Source: Acanthochlamys bracteata
Lineage: Eukaryota > Streptophyta > Magnoliopsida > Pandanales > Velloziaceae
DNA length: 64,000 nucleotides
NCBI GenBank assembly: GCA_019914995.1
Contig: CM034131.1
Span: 620,001-684,000 of the forward strand
Direction of reading: 5' to 3'
A program made the position numbers and the translations under genes. Below are positions 50,408 through 61,182 of this stretch, piece by piece. Under the pieces are notes generated by a model. That model was not told where the DNA came from and did no database searches. It saw nothing but the letters and a program-made list of their open reading frames with translations. How positions within the stretch are numbered: position 1 is the first letter of the stretch; the number at the start of each line of letters is the position of its first letter.

Positions 50408-53400
50408 TCAGCCACCTAGTCTAGCTTCTCTTCTCAGTACCTGTAAAAGGGTAATTAAAAACACTCAGCTAAAGGAGCACAATAATATCTTGGCAAAATT
50501 AAAAGGCAATGCAAAATCCAAGCTAGCGTATTGAAGTTTGCAGTTTCATGGTACGACACAAAATTTCAGGTAAAATTGGAGGTACAGAGGTGCAAACATT
50601 TGTCACACAAGATTCCATTGTCAGACTTGTTTTTCATTGTCTTATTGGTCATCAACATCATCATCACAGGACGAGTCTAACTCACCTCTTCAGCAAACTT
50701 TATTAAAATAGTGGTCCGTGGCCTTTGTTGCCCTTCCATTGGCACAAAATGAGCAGTCACTACAGCAGGGAAACCTGAGCTATCTAAGACACCCTACAAG
50801 AAGAAACTAACAAATATAAGTTATCCATTTAATCAGCAAAATACCTCAAGACATGTAAACACTAATGCCAGTACCTTTACAATGCCAGCTACAAAAGCTC
50901 CACAGTTGAATGCTCCCATATCTTTAGGCACAGATATAAATCTAACAGAGTTCATAGTCATTGAATGTAACAAGAGAAAGAAAATTATGGAAAACATTCA
51001 TAGACTAGGAGATGTGGTGGTACCGGTTTACAAGAAGCTCTTTCTCACTGATCATGTATTCATCTTCATGTTCAGTGCCTTTCTCTAGTGAATCAGCTAC
51101 CTAGAAATTTCATGATGCCAAATAAAAAAAATGGACGATGCAAAAATAACTTAGAAACCTACAACTGAATTACTGCCGCAGCCACCAACATAATATGGCA
51201 TACTGATTAGATGATCAACATGGAAACTAAGGATATCAGTTTTAAAGTTTGCACCTATATGAATTTCATGCAGGTTTTTGTTATACAGGACTTTGCGTTT
51301 CATGGTTAAGCTGGCAGTAAACAAAACTTTAGTTCCTTAGTTTACAGTCTGATGTTTATAGGATCACCACATGCAGCAACCTTAAATGAGCAACTCTAAG
51401 GAACCATGTAGCTGCACAAGAAAACTGCTGGGACCAGACAACTATAGTTTTATTGCCAAGTATGACCACAAGTCATAGTTTCATTGCAAAAATTTGTTTG
51501 CATGGGATGGGAAACATAAATAGCAGAGCCAGCATCCTTTGGGAAAAGAATGCAAAGCAACTACCAAAAAGAAATCGGGAAAATTAATACCTTTCCAAAT
51601 AAAACCTTCCACACCGTGCTGTGCACAAAGGATAATATCCCAAGAAGACGTGTTTCCCTCCTATTTCCCTACATTCCACATCATAACAAGCCATGTGAGA
51701 GTAATTAAGATTTATATGAAAATGATTGTTTACAGAGTCACCCCCAAAAAAAAAAAAAAAAAAACAATGGTCCTAGCAGCAAATGGAGCAATTTTTACAT
51801 ACTAACAGAGAGTTCAAGACAAGCAGAGTTAATGATCTTCACAATGGAAGGCATACCCTAGTAAGAATCAAGTGAGAAAATACTGAACTTTTGCACTATT
51901 CTGCTCTTTTTACTAACATGAAATCATAAAAACAGGACAATGCACACAACTGCACCGAAAAAATTCATATTCTGTATGCACTACTTAACAGAAGCTTGAT
52001 TAGTATTCTCCAAGCAGGTTATAATCACCATATTTATACATAAGAAACCATTTTTGAAGAACTCACTTCTTTTGGAAAAAGGTAGCATAAGAGAACCACA
52101 AGGATAGTGTACAGGGCCGTGGCAAAGCATGTTACATAATAATGTAACTCCGAAACTCATAACCTGGCTTCTTTTTTCCAATTCAGTGATAAACATTTCA
52201 GGGTTTAAGAAGTAAAAAGTCATGATATTTTGTGATAATTATAATATTGCATCATATTTTACTTGCAGGTGGTTTAGAAATCCATAAATCAAGCTAAAAT
52301 ATGTCTTACCTTATCCCTATGGCAAAGAAGTTCAAGAACTCGTACTCCTACAGCATAACCTGCATCCTCTAGCCTGTTTACATTTAGCAGTTGTTATTTA
52401 AATGAAATTATAATTACCAGTAGTTTTAGAGCCTAAGAAAGATGATACAGGCAACTCAGAGTGACAAGTATGACAGAAACCACTAAAAAAATGAGAAGTT
52501 CTGTGACTGTACAAAGAAAATTGAGACTTGAATCCAGGAGTACTCTTTTAGTAAAAAAGATAGGGAATAGTATGACATTTGCAGTGCAATTTGCATAAAA
52601 AGAAAAAATTCATGACGTGGTCATGAATGGTAGATATTTCTATTTCAAGAATTGCAAGCAATTACCGTAACATAAATTGCAAGATACCAGTTAAGCCACT
52701 GAAGCAGACATCAAAAAATTGTGTGCTAGTACTACCACTTTAGGCTTCATGCAATTCACTTCTCCTTGGATATCTCAAGATGGCTTGAAAGCTGAAAAAC
52801 AGCATTCTAAAAGCATAGCTCTTCCATTTATGAGTGTGAATGATACCCTTTCAAGATGCTACACACAATCTAATAAAAGGCTCAGCTTTGTCTTCTCTGT
52901 TTCACTTAATGATGTGCTTTAGCACAGTTGTCAATCAAGAAACAAGGCATACAAGCAGCATTCTTTCATTAAAAAAAAGAGTTAGCTTGAAAATCAATTG
53001 GCAAGCTGAACCTTAAGAGATGCAATACATGGTCCGGAAGAACAATAAATGCGAACGAAATAATGCCTTCTTGCCAAGGAATGTGCAAAGAAATGGATGG
53101 AAAGAAAAGTCAAAATATATTAGAAAACCACTAAGTTCAAAATAGTAGGAAAACACACCTTCTCTCCAAATCCGCAATGTTGTCCACCTGAGTCTGGTCA
53201 TATTGCACTAACTCAGAAAACAAGAATGCAAATGCACTCAAACTCACCTGCAACAGCCAACAAAAAATGGTCAATATTTTCTGGAGAACTTGATAAAAAC
53301 GAACGATGAAAATACAATGACCGTCATATTCATGACAAGACATACAGTATGATTACCATAGCGTTCTATTTGCTTGCAAGTATTCCTTTGAAGTTCAACA

Positions 53401-54042
53401 AAACTTAAAGTTTGAAATACATTGATTATACTACAGCCTAGCATACTAGTATTCAGAGAAAGAACAGTTTCTATGCTTTTCTAAAACTAAAGAGTAACTT
53501 TCTTCTGTAACATCATTCTACGAGACATTTGTCAGCTAAAGCTGCTTGAGTTACTCCATCAAGTTAAGACCATGTAAGGTGCCATATAATTCAAAACATG
53601 CACAGGGAATACACTTCTCGTTGTGTTTGATGACCTATCCTGTCATGAGCAAGCTGTTCAGTCTACAACATTGAACCTATTTAGCTCCAATCGTTTGTAG
53701 ACCTTATCCACTCATATTTTAAATCTTCATTTAAAAGTATCTCATGCAGTATTCAATGTGTTTGCTTCCGGAACTGATTTATATCTTTATCTATTAACTT
53801 AAAGATTACATAGATCTCTTTCTCTTTCAGTTGGAACAAAATATCACAACTGTTTTCAAACAAGTATAAAATATCAATCAACAAAAACCTTCAACAACAA
53901 CAACAACAAGAATCGGGAAAAAAAAAAACAGGTCAATGCAATTCAATCTAGGAATGATAAAAACAACTACCTCTTGCCTACCCCTGCTGAGTGGCTTATC
54001 GAGAACGTTACCGTACTGCTTCACCTTCCCTACTCCGATCAT
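50408..54042 (-). CDS. TRS31: TRAPP complex subunit TRAPPC5/Trs31
   Basis: Eight exons on minus (54042-53971, 53247-53159, 52373-52310, 51668-51591, 51100-51024, 50941-50875, 50793-50686, 50440-50408) join in frame to 195 residues. The product begins [19 protein letters not shown] and continues with [87 protein letters not shown] and [19 protein letters not shown]. This is the highly conserved Bet3-family subunit of the TRAPP tethering complex, which acts in ER-Golgi and Golgi traffic as part of a Rab activator. Length is normal. The last exon codes for only ten residues ([10 protein letters not shown]). Confidence 0.95.
51746..51764 (+). repeat. Poly(A) run in a TRAPPC5 intron
   Basis: About 19 consecutive A on the + strand, after CCCCC, within an intron of the minus-strand gene. 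It could be the tail of an old retroposed sequence, but no element body was seen. Prone to sequencing error. Confidence 0.7.
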
Positions 54043-54319
54043 GGCGATCTCCTTGCACGAATCCTAAACCAACTATTTTCTACCTACCGCTCACCGTCGC
54101 GCACGAATCACGAAGACCCGATCTATTGTTCGATCGCCGGCGAAGCGGAGATGAACAATAAAATGGATCTGATCGAAAAAAGAATAAGAAGAAGAAAGAG
54201 TGAACGAAATAAAAATTTATATTTCGGGCTCTATTAGCAACATCAAAATAATTTGCAAATAAGTGTCATAAAATATACAAGTTTAGATTATCAGCGCCCA
54301 TTAGGACTATTGTTCTTTT

Positions 54320-55080
54320 GCTAAAGAGTCCTTAAACTTATTTTATTACTTTAAACATTTTAGGCCTATAAATTACAATACATCTTAGTTGAATGAGAAT
54401 GCAAACACAGGGGTATCTTTGTTTTCATGTAGGCCCATGATTTATTTTTATCACTTTTAACAAAAACTTGGTCTGTATTTTATCACTTTCTCAAAATAGG
54501 CCCACTATGTTCCTATTATTACTTTTAAAATTTGTGAATTTATGAATTTTATAAATATTATTAGTGGCATGAATATGAAAAAACTGGAAATGTTGTTTGC
54601 AAAATAAGCCTACCTTTCTATTACTTTTCAGACATAAGATTACTGGTGGTGTAAATACGTAAAAATAAGGGAAATACATTTTCGGTATATAGGACCCACT
54701 AGTTTTGTGTTATTCATTTTAACATTCAGGAGTTTATATAAATCGTGATAAGATTACCAACTTGAACGAATGAGCAAAAACCTTGTTACTGTTTTTCAAA
54801 TTAGGTCACTTGGTGTTCTATTATCACTTTTTGACTTTAGGGGTCCGTAAATTGTGATAATAGTCTTTCTAGCATGTATATGAAAATAAATGGTTTTGTC
54901 AGAAAATTTTCTTAAACTTACTAATATTACTTTAGCATTTTATGATCCATCACTTCGAATAAATTATTAATGGGATGAATGTTCAAAGGTATTCTGTTTT
55001 CAGTATAGATCCACTATATATGGTGTATCACTTTTTTTTAACTTCTTTTAGCAATACCCAGTACCTCAAATATAAAGTTT
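54320..55080. repeat. Degenerate tandem repeat, units of about 70-110 bp
   Basis: Some seven to eight diverged units. Most contain in order TAGGCCCACTATG-like, TTCTATTATCACTTTT-like, TTTAGGGGTTTATAAATTGTG-like and GGCATGAATATGAAAA-like segments. Clear unit starts: about 54433, 54499, 54604, 54692, 54803 and 55001. A long divergence time is implied, since few units share more than short blocks. No open frame runs through it. I do not recognise the family. Confidence 0.6.
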
Positions 55081-55122
55081 AGCACCTCTAATCCATCGAT
55101 CGATCAACAAAACCGCAGCAAT

Positions 55123-55148
55123 CCCGCGCGCGGGAAACTGGGGCGGAA
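55123..55148 (+). promoter_or_regulatory. E2F-like sites
   Basis: CCCGCGCGCGGGAAA at 55123-55137 contains an E2F/DP consensus (reverse of TTTCCCGC) and is followed by GGGGCGGAAA at 55140-55149, a second near-match. They lie 110-135 bp before the ATG of the short spliced ORF. E2F sites in plants mark S-phase, replication and repair genes. Binding is inferred. Confidence 0.5.
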
Positions 55149-55258
55149 ACTCTAGGGTGAACTCAGAAGCCCCACTTCCAAATCGAAGAAGAAACATTAA
55201 CAAGAAAATGTAAAAAAATCGAGTAAAAGAAATTGAATAGAAGAGATTGAAGAGGAAG

Positions 55259-55622
55259 ATGCTGATGGCGAGGTGGAGGAAGAGGAGATCAGTTTTTAAA
55301 GGAATTATTCCTTGTGAAACAGCTACACGGTTTTTTCAAGGAATTATCTCCATCATCGATCATGTTGATGAACAGGTGATTATTTTTTGCGATGTTTTGT
55401 TTGTGTTTGGTTGTTTCCGCATTTGACGTTGTTGATAAAAGTTGGAAACTTTTACTGGATTTCTTCTGTGCTGGAATGTTGCTGAAAATTATATTTTTAA
55501 AAAAATTCCTTTGGTTTTAGAGTTATCTAAGAATCGAAACTACCAATGAACTTTGTAATTTACAGGGATTGTTGCTTCCTGCTGCTATTAATGCAGACCC
55601 ATATTGGGAGATTTTTGGCTGA
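55259..55622 (+). CDS. Short spliced ORF, unknown
   Basis: Exons 55259-55375 and 55566-55622 have proper GT/AG borders and join in phase to 57 residues, ending in TGA. The product begins MLMARWRKRRSVFKG, has a hydrophobic helix-like part FFQGIISIIDHVDEQ and ends PAAINADPYWEIFG. It may start at the second ATG (MARW). I do not recognise it. It may be a small protein, or the first exons of a decayed larger gene: further right, 56487-56533 and 56905 onward also read as joined exons (FVQVDDIPIQ-SGSPSTIENLQKQ) before an in-frame TAG. The E2F-like sites upstream hint at an S-phase gene. Low confidence. Confidence 0.35.
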
Positions 55623-57337
55623 TGTGTTTCATCTATAAATAGTTCTTTACGTTTTAATATAGATTATGGCTTTAGTGCACTTCATTTCAGAAGCACTTCT
55701 TGAAAGGGTAGTCACAGAATTCCTGAGCTGAATTGCACTACATTTAGATATATTTAAGCTTCTTGTAAGTATCATAATAATTGCTCAAAGAATATTGATT
55801 GCTTAATAAATAAATATCAATCTTTCAAGATCTGTTTTGATGTTGGCCTATTAGCTTCACTTGGTACTGTTCTTAAGTTCCAACGTGTTGCCTAATTAGA
55901 TAGAGTTAGCTTTCAGGATTCTGATACGGGTGAATTAAATTGCCACTTTTTCCATGTTGCTGAAAGGCCACAAAATACTAAGTTGGCTAATATCTCTGTA
56001 ACCTCTAACCTCAGAAGCACTTAGGAAGTTGTTACAGAATTGAAGTAAACTGACGGTTTGCATAATTGATGTCATGCATTTAGAATCGTTGGTGTTAGCT
56101 ATTTGGCACATGAGTTTAAATGGAAGAAACTGGTGAGTTCGCATGCGTATTTATCCTACCCTGCTTCAGTTCATATCTAACCTTGTGACTCGATATTATA
56201 GTTCTTGTTGTTCAATACTAAGTAATATTTCATTTCAGTTCATGATCTTCTGACTATAGACTTTAATCTCAACTGCCTTTATCAAGGTTTCCGAAGAATT
56301 CCTTTTCAACTGCTCTGATATCTATTCTGGATTGGTTTCTGGAGTTTATAATTGCATTATATTTTTCTCTTTTATATTGGCATAATTGATAACAAGATAG
56401 CTGCTGTCTTACGATTGTTGTAGCTACTTTTACTGAATTTGGATTGGTCGAACACTAAATCTTTCCATCACACTCTCGTTCAACAGGTTTAATTTTTGCT
56501 TTGTACAAGTGGATGATATTCCTATACAGTCAGGTATGGATATTGAATAATATACTTATTTAGGGCTTGTTTATTCGTCTGTAAGTGTTTTCAAAATAAT
56601 CTTTTCAATCAAAATTTTACTTTCGAATAATTTTTTATAGTTACTTTAAAAAATTATTTTTATAAAAATATTTTTATTGAAAAATTTATTACGGATAAGT
56701 ATTTTGATTGTGTTTTTGCTATGAGCATTAGTAAGTCGTTGAATATTATAGAACTCGTTGATGTTGATTGGGAAAATTTTGTTTTTGTATGAACGAAAAT
56801 GAATACTTGGTTTGTCCCACTGCTTGGATTATTATCTTTACAGGTCACCGCATAAACTAATAAAGAAGCATGAATAAATTGACCCTTTTTTTCCTTTTCT
56901 TCAGGTTCTCCTTCTACAATTGAGAATCTCCAGAAGCAATAGATTATTCTCTACAGAAAGCAACTTAAAAATCTTCAAAATCTTTATGGCATAGATTTCT
57001 CAGCTTTAAAAACTTCATCAATTAATTTAAAGATTTTTGTCATGTGCCATGCAAGAGCCAGCAGCTCATATAGGATCATATATTGGATAAGGAAATTATA
57101 GAGGCCCTATTTTGCAAAACATTTAGTAGTTTGATAAAAATTGTGAATTTCTTGTTAATCGTTATCATAAAGGTCAGCTAAGTTCTATCCCTCTTGCTCT
57201 CTCCGTCTCTCTCTTCCAATTCTTCTTCCTAATTTTTTCCTAAAATTTCTTCTCAAATTCTCGAAAATCAGTGATCAGATTAGTATCAGTCAATAATGAA
57301 TTCGATCTTAAATTATTAATCTGTTGTTTTTCCGGTG
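55623..57337 (+). other. Spacer with exon-like remnants of an unknown gene
   Basis: Two segments join in phase across GT/AG borders: 56487-56533 and the one beginning 56905. They read FNFCFVQVDDIPIQ then SGSPSTIENLQKQ, a TAG, and an ILYRKQLKNLQNLYGIDFSAL coiled-coil-like stretch. This looks like the coding remains of a gene that began near 55259. The last 200 bp (pyrimidine-rich, from 57180) are the leader of the DUF829 gene. Confidence 0.35.
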
Positions 57338-60260
57338 ATGTGGGGCGGCGGAGGTGGTGGCGGGAAGCTTTATTGGGGTAGCATCGACGCTAGAGCTCCG
57401 TCGACAGCAGTTGAAGGAATAGTTGTTTTATTTGCTTGGCCTTCAAGTAAAGAGAGCGATTTGAAGCCCTTTGTTGAATTATATTTTTCTGTTGGGTGGA
57501 AACCTCTAGTTTGTCACTGTGATTTATACACCATGTAAGGAAAATGATAACACTTTGATTCTGCTCAGAATTTTGTTTTCCAATCAAACTTTTGATATTT
57601 GCTAGCTGGATTTTAGCTCTAGTAGATTGTTCAAGTGGGAAAACTTACTTTTGCATGGAATGATATCAATATTCTTATTGAAATGCAAGAAATTTTTTAC
57701 TTAAAGTTTCCAGCTTCACTGGATTTTTAGCAAAATGTAATAATAGTTCGAGAACTGGTATACATGTTTTTCAGCATAGGATGCATAAAATTAAAGAGTG
57801 TATATCTTTTATTTAGAAGATGTTATTAGTAATAGCTTCTAGCAAAAGTGTGAAAGTTTTGCCATAGGCAAAGGGCTTAATTAGTTGTTAGTTAGCAGGA
57901 TTAGGAAAAGTTGGTGTTGGAAAGAAAGGTTCAAAAAAAAAAAAAAAGGTGGAGTTGTCTTTGCATTACAGAAGATCATATGTTTATTGCTTAAAATACA
58001 TAGGCTGTTAGAAGGATGCGCTTATGCAGTTATTTTTGGGCATAGTTCTGGTAATCAGCTTGATCACACAATGGAGTGATCAAGCTAATGGGTCAGCTTA
58101 AATATATATGATCAAGATGGTTAGGTTCATACTTCAGCTATGCCTATGCTTATGACATACTTGGGATGATAACTAGATATAGCTTAATCAAACATCACAT
58201 CATTTGATGCCATCTCTGTATTTGCTGCTTGGACATGATTTTATTGCCTTGTTGAATTAGCTTCGGACTTTTCTTTTAGTCTTTTAGGCCTCCATAAAAT
58301 AGTAATTCCTTGGTGTTTGAGCAGTTTTTCTCCTGAGAAGGCCACTTCACAAGCCTTTGGTGTTCTACATGAGCTTATGAAGGTTGGTTTGACCACTCAA
58401 AAACCAGACTTTTAGTCTTTCCTTGAAGCACTGTGAAACTATTCTACGGCGAGGACCTTTACTCTTCTATCAGAAATATCACATCCTAAGTTCCCTTGAT
58501 ATAACTATGTAAGTCAAAGCATTATGTTGGCCTTAATGTGGTATCTTCCTTTCGTTGTAATAACAGGAACTGAAGTTAAGATCGAATCCTGTTGTATTTG
58601 CTGCTTTCTCTGGTGGAGTAAAGGGTTGCATGTACAAGGTTCTTCAGGTAAGATGAAGTAAAGTTGGTGCAATCTACTATCTTTAGTCTGTGTTCTTTAT
58701 AATAGACTTCTCACATGTTAAAGTAGAATCATGTTGGCGTTCAATACAGACATTAAAATTGTTTTTGTTTTTTTTTTAATTTACATTTTTTACTTTCGGC
58801 AGTTGATTGAAGGGAAATGTCAAGGACAAGCTTGTCTGGTATGTCCCTTTTCTTATTTCTTTTCTACTTTGCCAATTGCAATACTTCACCTATCTTAACT
58901 TTCTCAGTTAAAGCATTATATTAGGTGAATGTTTTTCTCAAACATTTTCTTTCAATGAATAAGCTAAGCAAGGGCTTTCATTTGTGTGTAGAACTTTACT
59001 CTATGGTCCATTCGTTTTGCAGGCAGTCCTAACTTGAGATTCTCATCCTAGGTTTTCCATACTGTAGACATCTTTTCATCTCTTCAACCATGTTATTCAT
59101 GTTGTTGAAATATGTGCCATCTGTTAATCCTTTATTTTCTAAAGTTTTTTCTCGTTGATTTTCTGAAGGATGAATATCAACTGATAAGGGATAGCTTTTG
59201 TGGACAAATATATGATTCAGCTCCCTTAGATTTCACTAGTGATTTGGGCACTAGATTCATCATTCGTCCAAGTACCAAAAGTTCACCAAACCCTCAAAAA
59301 GTAGTGTCATGGATGGCAAGGACTGTAGCTTATGGGCTAGACGCTCTTTTTCTAAATCGTTTTGAAGTGCAACATGATGAATATTGGCAGGCACTGTACT
59401 CATCAGTTGTAAGACTTCCATCTTTAGTAGTTCTGATCCTTGATATGTGATTTGTAATCTTGGAATATTTCCTAATTACCGTGATGTTTTATTTCATGGA
59501 CATATTTGCAGCATATGGGTCCATTCCTTGTCTGTTGTTCTGAAGACGATGAATTTGCTCCCATCCCAGTTGTATATAACTTTGTTGAAAGAGTTTGGGA
59601 GGTTGGCGGTGATATTACACTAGCAAAGTGGGTCAGCTCCCCTCATGTAGGTACGTACTTTAGTGGATTTGACTAATTTTTGTTGGTTATTTTTCATGCA
59701 TGGCAAGGAGTTAATTAATTGATGTCATCGACATCTGAGCCATTTCATACCCTATAGAAGTTGATGTGCTTAAACAGCTTTCTTTTCCTTTTTTTAAATT
59801 TTTTTTATATCTATCCTTAGGCCATTACAAGCACCATGGGGCTGAATACAAACATGCAGTAGTTAAGTTGTTATCAAAGGCGACAGCAATCTATTTGCAG
59901 CAAAGACAATGTATAAATGGAGAAAGAGTAGACATGGAAGGTTCTGTTGGCAGCACTGATCTACCCTTGAACAAGAACGCAAGGAAACTGAGATTTGAAC
60001 CAAGCGATGATGCTTTCTTACCCAGATCCTTAGAGTGCAATGAAGCTAAAGAAGGTAGTCCTTTTCAGTTGCAGAATCCACCAACCATCAATGCACATGG
60101 TGTTCTGGGACAGATCCTTTTTGATGTATGTGTCCCTAAGAACATAGAAGAATGGGACATAAAACCAACCTTTCCAACAAGCGGGAGGCAAACATTTGGT
60201 TCTGCTCGAGGCCATGGTTTGTTTAACCCTATCAAACGGATGCGACGCTGTCGATTGTAG
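57338..60260 (+). CDS. DUF829/TMEM53-type alpha/beta hydrolase
   Basis: Seven exons (57338-57534, 58325-58382, 58567-58647, 58803-58838, 59169-59408, 59512-59650, 59821-60260) join in frame to 396 residues. The N-terminus MWGGGGGGGKLYWGS and VVLFAWPSS match plant DUF829 proteins related to human TMEM53. Catalytic-type residues: Ser100 in FAAFSGG, Asp216/217 in SEDDEFAP and His252 in SPHVGHYKHH. Other family blocks are DFTSDLGTRF and ALFLNRFE. The hydrolase part ends near residue 285. A further tail of about 110 residues with low complexity and a basic end (FNPIKRMRRCRL) follows, longer than in the relatives I recall. Substrate and exact location are unknown; human TMEM53 is a nuclear-envelope protein. 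Confidence 0.9.
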
Positions 60261-60552
60261 AATTCTCAACATGAATGACACTAATGTAAGAAATACCAAG
60301 TTTTTGTTCAATGTACATAAGCTGAGTAACTGTTAGTGCCAATGTGCATGATGCATGTGGCAATTGCTCGATACTAGTTTCTATTAAAAGTATATTAAAT
60401 GAGGTACATACTTTTTCTGGAAGTTTCCCTTCCAATGTACACAAAAAAGAGTTGCATGTTATATTTTTTCAAGATCCGACTAAAATAATGCAAATTTACT
60501 GATAATACATTTTGTTTGAGTTATTTTTTCTGCATTAGCTTATGAGCTAGCA
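60261..60552. other. DUF829 3' region
   Basis: About 290 bp, probably the hydrolase 3' UTR. No other feature was seen. Confidence 0.5.
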
Positions 60553-60760
60553 TTACAGGTACAATAATGATAAAGTGCGCCTCCAACTTCTCGTCGTGCA
60601 AACTGGACACCGATAAGAATCTTTTCCGGCCATCCAAGAAATTACGAATGCAGCGTCCATGGAATACATGGCCCCATGGTAGAACCCTTTCTCGTCAGAG
60701 AAGCAAACTCTTCCGAGCATATCAGGCACGTCTCCGAAGCTGTGCGCTAACAAAATTGTT
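60553..60760 (-). pseudogene. RING-finger relic, frameshifted
   Basis: Reading minus in three frames in turn gives a RING pattern: CLICSEEFASLTRKG from 60728, then in the next frame VLPWGHVFHGRCIRNFLDG, then in a third frame GKDSYRCPVC ending at 60598. Together this is C-x2-C ... (C)-x-H-x2-H-x2-C ... C-x2-C, with the fourth-position cysteine changed to Trp. Two frameshifts and the lost zinc ligand mean the domain cannot fold. It was probably an E3 ligase gene of RING-H2 type. The sequence further left on minus (to about 60990) has an open frame but no family resemblance that I recognise. Confidence 0.6.
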
Positions 60761-61182
60761 TCTCTCAGAACCTGTTTGTATCGTTGTACCAGTTAGTCTC
60801 TCCGGTGCATGGTCCCGATACCTTTGACGATTTTCCGTCGATGGCAGCAATCGAGGGAGTAGCTTGTAGCTGAAGGAGCAACTGTAGTGCGTCTCCTCCT
60901 AAAAGATGTTGTTCATGTTGGGAGGAGACTACTGAAACAATAGATATGCTTGGCCTAGAAAAAATTTTAAATATTTTTACCTGAATCTTCATGTTTAAGA
61001 GCTTTTACAGGAATTAATATGTCTCGGCCTTGATTATACTGCGAATTCATTCATAGAACAATGACAAGACAAGGAGTAAATGTACAAAAGGATCCGGACT
61101 CTCATGCCAGAAACGATAGTACAGACACCAGAAAATTTTACATGACCAACCACAGCACAGGCACAATACAGAGGTTGCCAAA
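60761..61182. other. Spacer between RING relic and FLDH
   Basis: About 420 bp, containing possible further remains of the RING gene on minus and the 3' UTR of the FLDH-like gene. No intact gene. Confidence 0.4.

Larger units (their letters stand above)
54043..55258. other. Spacer between divergent transcription units
   Basis: The left 200 bp hold the TRAPPC5 leader and promoter. The middle is filled by a degenerate tandem repeat. The right part holds an E2F-like site and the leader of the short spliced ORF. Confidence 0.55.

Noticed and set aside
60567-60827. 86-codon + strand ORF at 60.6-60.8 kb
   Set aside because: It is antisense to the RING relic and has no family resemblance.
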